Origin: Sediminibacterium sp. C3
Lineage (GTDB): Bacteria > Bacteroidota > Bacteroidia > Chitinophagales > Chitinophagaceae
DNA: 64,000 nucleotides
Direction of reading: 5' to 3'
NCBI RefSeq assembly: GCF_000508085.1
Contig: NZ_KI669560.1
Location: forward strand, 1,831,248 to 1,895,247
The position numbers were made by a program, and so were the translations under genes. Shown here piece after piece: positions 36,288 to 44,899 of the stretch (the stretch's first letter is position 1; each line of letters begins with the position of its first letter). Under the pieces are notes generated by a model. The model saw only the letters and a program-made list of their open reading frames with translations, was not told where the DNA came from and did not search any database.

Positions 36288-38911
36288 GCCAATGATTTCA
36301 GACTTTCTTCAATGGTTTTCATTCTGGCTTCTGCATCTGCCTGTTTTTTTCTTTCCAGTGCAATGATTTCAGGCTTCGCATTCTGAACAAATTTCTCGTT
36401 GCTTAATTTTTTCATTACAGATGCAAGGAAGTTTTGCTCATATGCAAGGTCTTTCAGCAAACGCTCTTTAATAGCATCTGTATCCAGTTGCTGGGCGGCT
36501 TCAATGAAGAACTTATCCTGCTCAATATTAATTACAATGGTATTGGGGATGGCTTCTGCCGTATAGGTAATTTTATTGGCATTCACCTGTTTCATTAATA
36601 TTTGCTCTATTGCCTGATAGCCTTTGATATCCCCAGCCATAATGTGCAAGGCTACTGGATCTTTAGGCTTTAACTGATTTTTGTTTCTGGCGTCTCTTAA
36701 TTTAGTGATAACCTCCTTTAATAGTGCGCCCGAAGCCAGAACAGTTTCATCCGCTTTTGCTGCTTTTTGTTGCAACTTAACAGTCAGGTCTTCTGTTTGT
36801 GGTTTTGACAGATGGAAGATTTCCTCTGTAATAAAAGGCATGAACGGATGCAACAATTCCATTAATCTTTCAAAAAAAGCAATCGTCTTATCATAAACGA
36901 GCGGAGATACCGGTTGTTCAAAACCTGGTTTGGCCCACTCCAGATACCAGCTGCAGAAATCGTCCCAGATTAAGGAGTAAATGGTTTTAAGTGCTTCACT
37001 CAATTTAAACTGAGTCATCAATTCTTCTACTTCCGAACTTGCCTGATTCAATCTGTTCTCAAACCAGTTGATGGCAAATGCAGCATCAGCAGTATCTGTT
37101 GTTGCTGCTGAATCCAGTCTGCCTTCCCACATTTTAATGAGCTTCAGGGCATTCCATAACTTATTATTGAAATTGCGACCTTGCTCCAGAGAACTCTCAT
37201 CAAATAAAATATCGTTACCTGCTGGAGAAGCAATCAGGATACCAAATCTTACTGCATCAGCGCCATACTGATCAATCAGGGCCAACAGGTCGGGTGAGTT
37301 GCCAAGACTCTTGCTCATCTTTCTACCCAGCTTATCCCTTACAATCCCTGTAAAGTATACGTCTTTAAAAGGTTTCAGTCCTTTGTATTCATAGCCAGCT
37401 ATGATCATTCGGGCCACCCAGAAAAAGATAATTTCCGGAGCCGTTACCAAGGTGCTGGTTGGATAGTAATAATTAACTTCTTTATTATTCGGATCGCTTA
37501 AGCCCTTGAATACTTCAAAAGGCCATAACCAACTGCTGAACCAGGTGTCCAGACAGTCATCGTCCTGGTGAATATCCGAAAGGGTTAAAGCAGTATTACC
37601 CGTGTTTTGTTTCAGCTGCTCCAACGCTTCTTCCGCTGTTTTCGCTACAGCAAAAGAGCCGTCTTTTGTATACCATGCGGGTATTCTATGTCCCCACCAA
37701 AGCTGTCTGCTGATACACCAGTCCTTTACATTTTCCATCCAGTGTCTGTAAAGGTTTTTAAACTTGGCAGGATGAAAATGTATTTCATCGTCCATAACAG
37801 CGCTTAAAGCAGGTGCAGACAATTCTTTCATGCTAACCCACCACTGTAAACTTAAACGAGGTTCTACTACTACATCCGTTCTTTCACTAAAGCCTACCTG
37901 ATTGGTGTATTCTTCAATTTTTTCAATATGTCCGGCCGCTTCCAAGTCTTCCACAATTTTCTTGCGCACAGCAAAACGATCCATGCCCACATAGAGTTGG
38001 GCGGCTTCACTCATGGTACCATCGTCGTTCATGGTATCAATAATTTCCAGCTGGTATTTCTGACCCAACTGGTAATCGTTCATATCATGGGCTGGCGTCA
38101 CTTTTAAGGCACCGGTTCCAAAATCCAGTGCCACATATTCATCAGGAATGATTTTGATTTTTCTGTTGATTAATGGTACAAATGCATACTGACCATGCAG
38201 TGATTTGTATCTTTCATCTGCAGGGTTTACGCAGATGGCAGCATCTCCCAAAATTGTTTCTGGTCTTACAGTTGCAATGGTAATAAAGCCTCCGTTTTCC
38301 AGTTTGTATTTTACGTGGTACAATTTACTTTGTACCTCTTTGTAAATCACTTCTTCGTCGCTTAATGCAGTCTTTGCTTTTACATCCCAGTTAATCATCC
38401 GCTTCCCTCTGTAGATATATCCTTTCTGATACAGGTCTACGAATACCTGTATAACAGATGCGTAGTAGTCCGGGTCCATGGTAAAACTGGTTCTGTCCCA
38501 GTCGAGGCTGCATCCCATTTTGCGTAATTGCTGTAGAATAATCCCTCCGTATTTCTCCTTCCATTCCCAGGCATAGTCTAAAAATTCGGATCTGCTTAGA
38601 GATGATTTGGCAATCCCTTTTTCTCTGAGCATGCCCACTACTTTGGCTTCTGTAGCAATGGAAGCATGGTCGGTTCCCGGAACCCAGCAGGCGTTTTTCC
38701 CCTGCATACGGGCCCTTCTCACTAAAATATCCTGAATGGTATTGTTTAAGCAATGGCCCATATGTAAAACCCCGGTTACATTGGGAGGGGGAATCACAAC
38801 AGTATAAGGCTCTCTTTCGTCGGGTTTACTTGAAAAATATTGACGGTCAATCCAGTGTTGGTACCACTTTGCCTCAATTTCGGTAGGAATGTAATTCTTG
38901 CTCAGCTCCAT
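36284..38911 (-). CDS. valS: Valyl-tRNA synthetase
   Basis: A class Ia synthetase of about 875 residues that charges tRNA-Val. The HIGH motif is HMGH at 50-53 in PPPNVTGVLHMGH, and KMSKS is exact at 531-535 in GRKMSKSLGN. The CP1 editing domain lies between them, an anticodon-binding helical domain follows, and a C-terminal coiled coil (about 810-875) ends in EARMKTIEESLKSL. The ATG at 38911 (MELSKNYIPTEIE) matches the family start; the open frame extends 174 bp upstream but with non-family sequence. Confidence 0.96.
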   Translation of the reverse strand: MELSKNYIPTEIEAKWYQHWIDRQYFSSKPDEREPYTVVIPPPNVTGVLHMGHCLNNTIQDILVRRARMQGKNACWVPGTDHASIATEAKVVGMLREKGIAKSSLSRSEFLDYAWEWKEKYGGIILQQLRKMGCSLDWDRTSFTMDPDYYASVIQVFVDLYQKGYIYRGKRMINWDVKAKTALSDEEVIYKEVQSKLYHVKYKLENGGFITIATVRPETILGDAAICVNPADERYKSLHGQYAFVPLINRKIKIIPDEYVALDFGTGALKVTPAHDMNDYQLGQKYQLEIIDTMNDDGTMSEAAQLYVGMDRFAVRKKIVEDLEAAGHIEKIEEYTNQVGFSERTDVVVEPRLSLQWWVSMKELSAPALSAVMDDEIHFHPAKFKNLYRHWMENVKDWCISRQLWWGHRIPAWYTKDGSFAVAKTAEEALEQLKQNTGNTALTLSDIHQDDDCLDTWFSSWLWPFEVFKGLSDPNNKEVNYYYPTSTLVTAPEIIFFWVARMIIAGYEYKGLKPFKDVYFTGIVRDKLGRKMSKSLGNSPDLLALIDQYGADAVRFGILIASPAGNDILFDESSLEQGRNFNNKLWNALKLIKMWEGRLDSAATTDTADAAFAINWFENRLNQASSEVEELMTQFKLSEALKTIYSLIWDDFCSWYLEWAKPGFEQPVSPLVYDKTIAFFERLMELLHPFMPFITEEIFHLSKPQTEDLTVKLQQKAAKADETVLASGALLKEVITKLRDARNKNQLKPKDPVALHIMAGDIKGYQAIEQILMKQVNANKITYTAEAIPNTIVINIEQDKFFIEAAQQLDTDAIKERLLKDLAYEQNFLASVMKKLSNEKFVQNAKPEIIALERKKQADAEARMKTIEESLKSLA

Positions 38912-38975
38912 AAAATCAATTGGCTGCAAATTTAAGGAAACTGAAGGAGCTGTCAGTATTTCTCTATTTGGGTTA

Positions 38976-39239
38976 TTACCAGGTAGAAATGATCTCTGTT
39001 TTGTCGGTAAACTGATTGGAAAGGGAGGGGGACCCAAAAACATCCTCCATTTCCGGAATGCAATCTTTGGGATTGATCTTTGCACTGGTGCAAAGTTGTC
39101 CTACTTTTTGTCTGGCTTGTTTTCCTATTATTTTTACAGTCTGCTCAGGAGAGTGACAGGCGCTGAATCCCATGATAATTCCCACACAGCCAATGAGCAA
39201 TGACTGGGGAATCTTTAGTAAAGCAGCATTTGGTTTCAT
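38976..39239 (-). CDS. Small Cys-containing lipoprotein
   Basis: An 87-residue protein with a signal peptide and lipobox (GFSAC, Cys at about 28), preceded by a hydrophobic core (IPQSLLIGCVGIIMG). The short mature part has two more cysteines (QLCTSAKINPKDC) about 11 residues apart. I know no family for it. It lies 64 bp upstream of valS on the same strand. Confidence 0.5.
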   Translation of the reverse strand: MKPNAALLKIPQSLLIGCVGIIMGFSACHSPEQTVKIIGKQARQKVGQLCTSAKINPKDCIPEMEDVFGSPSLSNQFTDKTEIISTW

Positions 39240-39344
39240 ATTATCAATTAAACGGGTTGATTGATGATTTGTTACAATCAAGAGCCGAATTTTTATCATT
39301 AGTTGTAATTTTTATCAGAATATTACAAATCTTATCTTGCAGCC

Positions 39345-40676
39345 ATGCGATTTGCGGTAGTAGATATTGAAACGACAGGTGGATTTCCCAGTCAGCATGG
39401 AATCACAGAAATAGCAATAGTATTACATAATGGTACTGAGATAGAGGGAGTTTATGAAACATTGGTGAATCCTCACCAGCCCATTCCTCCTTTTGTTGTT
39501 GGCATGACCGGCATCACCAATGCCATGGTAGAAGCAGCTCCCTCTTTTCACGAAGTGGCTCCGCAGATTTATAATCTGTTGAAAAACAGGGTATTTGTGG
39601 CGCATAATGTAAATTTTGATTTCAGCTTTGTTAAACACCATTTACAGGAAGCCGGTTTCGATTTGGGAACGCCAAAGCTTTGCACCATCCGGTTGAGCAG
39701 AAAGGTATTTCCGGGATTCCCCAAATACGGTCTGGGGCATTTGTGCAGACAATTGAATATAGAAATTGAAAATCGGCATAGGGCAGGAGGCGACGCAAAA
39801 GCTACTGCCAAAATTCTGGACATGGTGCTTCAGAACAACGGAGAACGCCTGGTAAAGGAAATGTTGCAAAAAGAAAACCGGGAACAGTTGATGCCCCCCA
39901 ATTTACCTGGTCATTTCCTGCACGATCTTCCACAGGAGCCCGGGGTATATTATTTTCATAACAAGCAGGATAAAGTGGTGTATGTTGGCAAGGCCAAGAA
40001 TATTAAAAAAAGGGTTTGGAGTCATTTTACCGGTTTAGACCTCAGTAAAAAAAGACAGGATTTTTTAAGAGAGATTTATGCGGTCCGTTACGCGGTTTGT
40101 CCAACCGAATTCATTGCCAGTTTACTGGAAAGCATTGAAATCAAAAGATTGTGGCCGGCATTCAATAAAAGCCAGAAAAGGTTTGAACAGTTATGGGGCA
40201 TTTATTTGTTTGAAGACAGCCGGGGTTATCTGCGTTTGGCCATAGATAAAAAACATAAAAACACACAACCCCTGCAGGCTTTTTCACTGTTGGCCGATGC
40301 ACATCGGGAACTCTGGAAATGGGTCAGGGAATTTGAATTGCATCCCGCACTTTGTTTCCTTGATAAAACCATTCCCAATGAATGGCCCGATGTTCAGTTG
40401 CACAATCAACAGGTGGAGAAAGTAATTGCCTGGATTGCCGAAGAAAAAGAATCCTATATCATCAAAGAAAAAAACACCGCCATATTGGTAGAGAAGGGAA
40501 GGTTTGTGGGGATGGGAACCATTGATCATATTGAAGTGGCCGAACCGCTGGAACCCGCTTATGCTGCAGCCATCAAGGAAGCAGTAACACCTTATGCGGA
40601 AAATGAAGTGATTAAATCAATGCTCAGGAAATATCTGGAAAGATATCCTCATCGTGTGGTACGTATAGTGGAATAA
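39345..40676 (+). CDS. DEDDh exonuclease / GIY-YIG nuclease fusion
   Basis: 443 residues with two nuclease domains. Residues about 1-170 form a DnaQ/PolC-epsilon-type 3'-5' exonuclease: D7-I-E9-T-T-G (ExoI), HNVNFDFSF (ExoII) and HRAGGDAKAT (ExoIII, DEDDh type). Residues about 195-275 form a GIY-YIG domain like the N-terminus of UvrC or Cho: LPQEPGVYYF, VVYVGKAKNIKKRV and the metal-binding glutamate in LLESIEIKRLWPAFNK. The remaining part is a helical UvrC-like tail. The architecture implies a DNA repair or processing role; it is known from other bacteria but little studied. The tex gene follows in the same direction. Confidence 0.88.
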   Translation: MRFAVVDIETTGGFPSQHGITEIAIVLHNGTEIEGVYETLVNPHQPIPPFVVGMTGITNAMVEAAPSFHEVAPQIYNLLKNRVFVAHNVNFDFSFVKHHLQEAGFDLGTPKLCTIRLSRKVFPGFPKYGLGHLCRQLNIEIENRHRAGGDAKATAKILDMVLQNNGERLVKEMLQKENREQLMPPNLPGHFLHDLPQEPGVYYFHNKQDKVVYVGKAKNIKKRVWSHFTGLDLSKKRQDFLREIYAVRYAVCPTEFIASLLESIEIKRLWPAFNKSQKRFEQLWGIYLFEDSRGYLRLAIDKKHKNTQPLQAFSLLADAHRELWKWVREFELHPALCFLDKTIPNEWPDVQLHNQQVEKVIAWIAEEKESYIIKEKNTAILVEKGRFVGMGTIDHIEVAEPLEPAYAAAIKEAVTPYAENEVIKSMLRKYLERYPHRVVRIVE

Positions 40677-40710
40677 TCTACATTCGCCTCCCTAAAATTG
40701 AAAACTGATT

Positions 40711-42963
40711 ATGTCTTTTGCTCCCATTATTTCCGCAAAATTGAATTTGCGTGTTACACAGGTTGAAACGGTACTGGAACTATTGGCTGAGAGTGCTACC
40801 ATTCCCTTTATTGCCCGATACAGAAAAGATAGTACAGGTAATCTGGATGAAGTTCAGATTCAGCAAATACAGGATGAACAGAAAGTTTTGCAGGCTTTTA
40901 CCGAACGTAAGGAATTTATTGAAAAGACCATTACAGAGCAGGGTAAGATGACGGAAGCCATTCAGGCTAAAATCAATGCAGCTACAACCATTGTAGAACT
41001 GGAAGATATTTATCTGCCGTTTAAAGTGAAGCGAAAGACCAAAGCAGTGGTGGCCAGGGAAAATGGATTGGAACCGCTGGCATTATTGTTACTGGCTCAG
41101 GGAAATGAAGACCCTGAACAGGAAGCCGCTAAATATTTTAATGAAAAAATCACCACGGTAGATGAAGCTTTACAGGGAGCCAGAGATATTATTGCAGAGA
41201 ATGTAAATGAGCAGGCAGACGTACGAGCCAAGTTGAGAAAATTGTTTGAGGATACTGCTGTACTGCAGAGTAAGGTATTGGCCGATAAAGAAACCGAAGC
41301 CATCAAATACAAGGATTATTTTGACTTTTCCGAACCCATATACAAAGTTCCTTCACATAGAATTTTGGCGATTCTGCGTGGGTTCTTAGAGGGCTTCCTG
41401 AGAATCAGTATTGCTCCCTCCGAAGAAGAAGCCATTGAAATGATTGAAGATTTTTATCTGAACGGACAAAGTCCTGCTGTGGTTCATATTAAGAAAGCTA
41501 TTAAGGATGCTTACAGAAGATTATTGCAGCCCAGCCTGGAAAGCGAATACCGCTCTGCCTTAAAACAGAAAGCAGATGAAGAAGCCATCAATGTGTTTGC
41601 AGAAAATTTACGACAACTATTATTAAGTGCACCGCTCGGAAGTAAAAGAGTGCTGGCCATTGACCCGGGATACAGAACAGGCTGTAAAGTAGTTTGTCTG
41701 GATGAGTCAGGAGAATTGCTGACAACAGACCTTATCTATGTGCACGAAGCGGGTAAGCTTTATGACAGTGAATATAAAATCAAACAATTGGTTAAGCAGT
41801 TTGAGGTTCAGGTAATTGCCATAGGAGATGGTACTGCAGGCAGAGAAACAGAACAGTTTATTAAAAAAATGAACTTAGGACTTCCTGTGTTTTTAGTAAA
41901 TGAAGACGGTGCATCTGTTTATTCTGCTTCTGAAATTGCCAGAGAAGAATTCCCAGATTATGATATCACCGTAAGAGGATCAGTAAGCATTGGCAGAAGA
42001 TTGATGGATCCATTGGCTGAACTGGTTAAAATTGATCCGAAAAGTATTGGAGTAGGACAGTATCAGCATGATGTAAATCAGTTCAGATTGAAGGAGAAAC
42101 TCGATCAGACAGTAGTCAGCTGTGTTAATACGGTTGGGGTAAACCTGAATACAGCCAGCAAGCAATTGCTTAGCTATGTGAGTGGTATTAATGAATCGGT
42201 GGCGGATAATATTATCAAGCACAGGAAAACGATTGGCGCATTTAATTCCAGAGAAGAATTATTAAAAGTACCTAGACTGGGGGCTAAAGCTTTTGAACAA
42301 TGCGCGGGCTTTTTAAGAATTCTTAAAGCCAAGCATCCCTTAGACGCAAGTGCTGTGCATCCAGAAGCATACCCGATCGTAGAGAAAATGGCGGCCGACC
42401 TGGGCACCAATGTAGAAGCCCTGATTGGCAATGAATCACTATTGAAGAATATAGATCCTAAAAAATATGTAACTGAACAAGTTGGACAGCTTGCATTGAA
42501 TGATATTATTAAAGAATTGCAAAAGCCAGGGCTGGATCCACGTTCCGAACTGGAGCAGTTTGAGTTTGCCAATATTTATACAATTGAAGAAGTTACGGTG
42601 GGTCTGGTATTGCCGGGTGTTGTGACGAATTTAACCCGTTTCGGGGCATTTATTGATATAGGGGTGAAGCAGGATGGATTGGTGCATGTAAGTGAAATTG
42701 CCCATCGATATATATCAGATCCTAGTGAAGCATTGAAGTTAGGTCAGAAAGTAAATGTAAAAGTGCTGGAAGTAGATATTGCACGCAAGCGGATTGCACT
42801 CTCTATCAAACAAACAGAAGCCGCACCAGCAGCGGGTGTAGGAGGTAGAAAGGACATGGCGCAGCATAAGCGTTCTAATCAACCTGTAAAGAAAGAAGAA
42901 GACCTGAGTAATATGAATGTTACAGACGCATTACAGGCTTTAAAAAAGAAGTTTGGCAAATAA
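40711..42963 (+). CDS. Tex-like RNA-binding transcription accessory protein
   Basis: 750 residues of the conserved Tex family. It starts with a helical HTH-like region containing ATIPFIARYRKDSTGNLDE. A YqgF/RNase H-like domain follows (KRVLAIDPGYRTGCKVVCLD), then helix-hairpin-helix motifs (GVNLNTASKQLLSYVSGI, FNSREELLKVPRLGAKAFEQCAGFLRI). An S1 RNA-binding domain (about 630-700, GAFIDIGVKQDGLVHVSEI) is followed by a basic tail. Tex proteins bind nucleic acid and affect transcription; the precise role is open. Confidence 0.95.
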   Translation: MSFAPIISAKLNLRVTQVETVLELLAESATIPFIARYRKDSTGNLDEVQIQQIQDEQKVLQAFTERKEFIEKTITEQGKMTEAIQAKINAATTIVELEDIYLPFKVKRKTKAVVARENGLEPLALLLLAQGNEDPEQEAAKYFNEKITTVDEALQGARDIIAENVNEQADVRAKLRKLFEDTAVLQSKVLADKETEAIKYKDYFDFSEPIYKVPSHRILAILRGFLEGFLRISIAPSEEEAIEMIEDFYLNGQSPAVVHIKKAIKDAYRRLLQPSLESEYRSALKQKADEEAINVFAENLRQLLLSAPLGSKRVLAIDPGYRTGCKVVCLDESGELLTTDLIYVHEAGKLYDSEYKIKQLVKQFEVQVIAIGDGTAGRETEQFIKKMNLGLPVFLVNEDGASVYSASEIAREEFPDYDITVRGSVSIGRRLMDPLAELVKIDPKSIGVGQYQHDVNQFRLKEKLDQTVVSCVNTVGVNLNTASKQLLSYVSGINESVADNIIKHRKTIGAFNSREELLKVPRLGAKAFEQCAGFLRILKAKHPLDASAVHPEAYPIVEKMAADLGTNVEALIGNESLLKNIDPKKYVTEQVGQLALNDIIKELQKPGLDPRSELEQFEFANIYTIEEVTVGLVLPGVVTNLTRFGAFIDIGVKQDGLVHVSEIAHRYISDPSEALKLGQKVNVKVLEVDIARKRIALSIKQTEAAPAAGVGGRKDMAQHKRSNQPVKKEEDLSNMNVTDALQALKKKFGK

Positions 42964-42989
42964 TGTAACTTAGGAGAAAATGTAAAGCA

Positions 42990-43523
42990 ATGAAATATTG
43001 GTTATTTGCAGTTATTGCCTCTGCCTTCTTTATGGAAGCTGCTGCGCAGAAAACAATTCGACCCTATATAACAGCATATGGGGATGTTTTCGAAGTAAAT
43101 GCTCCCAAAGAAGTAGTAAACAAAAAAAATAAATATAAAATACTGATTGATATTGTGAGTCCCGCAGCCAATGCCAAAGAAATCAGTGAACATTTTGAAA
43201 ACATAGCCAGAATTGCCAACCTGCATGTTGCGGCAGGGGTAAAGCCCGAGAACCTCTCTGTAATGGCGGTAGTTCATGGGTCGGCTGTCTCTTTCATTTT
43301 AAATAATGAAACCTATAAGCAGAAGTTTGGTGTAGACAATCCCAATCAACCCCTGTTTACTGCATTAAAAGCAGCTGGAATTCCTTTGTATGTATGCGGG
43401 CAGACTTTGTTCAAAAGAAAAGTAGACGCAGCAACGCTGGCACCTGAATTTGAAATTGTGCAATCTGCTGTTACCACTATTACTACTTATGCACCTCAGG
43501 GATATACGGTGCTAAAATATTAA
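42990..43523 (+). CDS. Exported DsrE-family protein
   Basis: A 177-residue protein with a signal peptide (about 1-19, cut at AAA/Q). The DsrE/F-like fold is suggested by KYKILIDIVSP, the long helix with NLHVAAGVKPENLSVMAVVHGSAVSFIL, and the single cysteine in GIPLYVCGQTLFKR, at the place where sulfur-relay proteins have their active Cys. A periplasmic sulfur-carrier role is possible but unproven. It lies 2 bp before the DEAD-box gene and 26 bp after tex, so it is probably in the same operon. Confidence 0.78.
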   Translation: MKYWLFAVIASAFFMEAAAQKTIRPYITAYGDVFEVNAPKEVVNKKNKYKILIDIVSPAANAKEISEHFENIARIANLHVAAGVKPENLSVMAVVHGSAVSFILNNETYKQKFGVDNPNQPLFTALKAAGIPLYVCGQTLFKRKVDAATLAPEFEIVQSAVTTITTYAPQGYTVLKY

Positions 43524-43525
43524 AT

Positions 43526-44848
43526 ATGAAGGCTTCTAATGCAACTCAAACTGTTTTAAATAATCTGGGAATTGCCGGGTTCAATGAAATGCAAAATGCA
43601 ACCAGATCTGCTTTTGAAACAGCTGATGGTGTATTGTTGCTTTCTCCAACCGGGTCAGGGAAGACCCTGGCTTTTTTGTTCCCTATTTTACAACAATTGA
43701 ATCCGAAGGGTAATAAAGTGCAGGCATTAGTGTTAACACCTTCCAGGGAACTGGCCATTCAAATTGAACAGGTCTGGAAAAAAATGCAGACCGGCTTTAA
43801 AGTGATTTGTGCTTATGGTGGTCATGATATGCCTGGTGAAATTAATAGTTTAAAGGAAGCACCTGCGCTGTTAGTAGGAACTCCCGGAAGAATTGCCGAC
43901 CACCTGAAACGAAAGTCATTTGATCCAACAGCCATCAGGCATTTTGTTTTTGATGAGTTTGATAAATCCCTGGCACTCGGATTTGAGGAAGACATAGAGT
44001 ACATTACCAATCAAGTCAGAACGGCTGCACTTAGGGTATTTGTATCTGCAACAGCCTCTATTGTTATTCCTGAATTCGCTGCTCCTAAAAACCTGTCTGT
44101 TCTTAATTTTCTGAAGCAGGAAGAAGCCGTTCCGTCTGTTGAAATGTTTACAGTATGGTCCGATGATAAAGACAAAGTGAAGACGCTGTTTCAATTGCTT
44201 TGTTCCATAGGTACAGAACAGGTGTTGGTCTTCTGTAATCATCGGGAATCCGTTGAAAGAACCAGTGGCCTCTTAAAAGAAATGGGTATTGAAACGGGGA
44301 TTTTTCATGGAGGCATGGAGCAGATGCAGCGTGAACAGGCGCTGATTAAATTCCGCAACGGAACTACCCAGTTTTTAATAACAACAGATTTGGCAGCCAG
44401 AGGCCTGGATATCCCCGATATTGAACATATCGTTCATTATCATCTGCCATCCACATTTGCAGAGTTTACCCATCGAAATGGCAGAACTGCCCGTATGAAT
44501 AAAACGGGAAATATTTATATCATCCTGCATGAATCAGATACCATCCCCAACTATCTGGGAGAAGCACCGCCTGCTTTTACGTTACCGGAAAAACAGAAAC
44601 TACCTAAGCCTTCAGGGTGGGGAACGGTTTATATTAATGCCGGGAAAAAAGAAAAAGTCAATAAGGTTGATATTGTTGGTTTCTTTCTGCAGAAGGGAAA
44701 ATTACAGAAAGAAGAGCTGGGATTGATTGTTGTAAAAGACCATAACTCCTTTATTGCTATCAGAAAAAAAGTAATACCAGGCTTGTTGAAAGCGGTTCGT
44801 GACGAAAAGCTGAAAGGGAAAAAATTCCTGATTATGGAAGCCAGATAA
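43526..44848 (+). CDS. DEAD-box RNA helicase with DbpA-like C-terminal domain
   Basis: A 440-residue helicase. Walker A is S-P-T-G-S-G-K-T at 40-47. Motif II reads D143-E-F-D instead of DEAD. Motif III is SAT, and motif VI is HRNGRTARM. The last 75 or so residues (WGTVYINAGKKEKVNKVDIVGFF...KKFLIM) match the DbpA RNA-binding domain, which in E. coli DbpA directs the enzyme to 23S rRNA helix 92. A ribosome-assembly role is therefore inferred. It lies 2 bp after the DsrE-like gene. Confidence 0.92.
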   Translation: MKASNATQTVLNNLGIAGFNEMQNATRSAFETADGVLLLSPTGSGKTLAFLFPILQQLNPKGNKVQALVLTPSRELAIQIEQVWKKMQTGFKVICAYGGHDMPGEINSLKEAPALLVGTPGRIADHLKRKSFDPTAIRHFVFDEFDKSLALGFEEDIEYITNQVRTAALRVFVSATASIVIPEFAAPKNLSVLNFLKQEEAVPSVEMFTVWSDDKDKVKTLFQLLCSIGTEQVLVFCNHRESVERTSGLLKEMGIETGIFHGGMEQMQREQALIKFRNGTTQFLITTDLAARGLDIPDIEHIVHYHLPSTFAEFTHRNGRTARMNKTGNIYIILHESDTIPNYLGEAPPAFTLPEKQKLPKPSGWGTVYINAGKKEKVNKVDIVGFFLQKGKLQKEELGLIVVKDHNSFIAIRKKVIPGLLKAVRDEKLKGKKFLIMEAR

Positions 44849-44899
44849 GGATATACCTTCTGCTGAGAATTGCTTATTTTGAGTCTTTAAATATTTGCT

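Noticed and set aside
38912..39085. N-terminal extension of valS
   Set aside because: The frame is open upstream of 38911 but codes non-family sequence, and the ATG at 38911 matches the standard ValS start.
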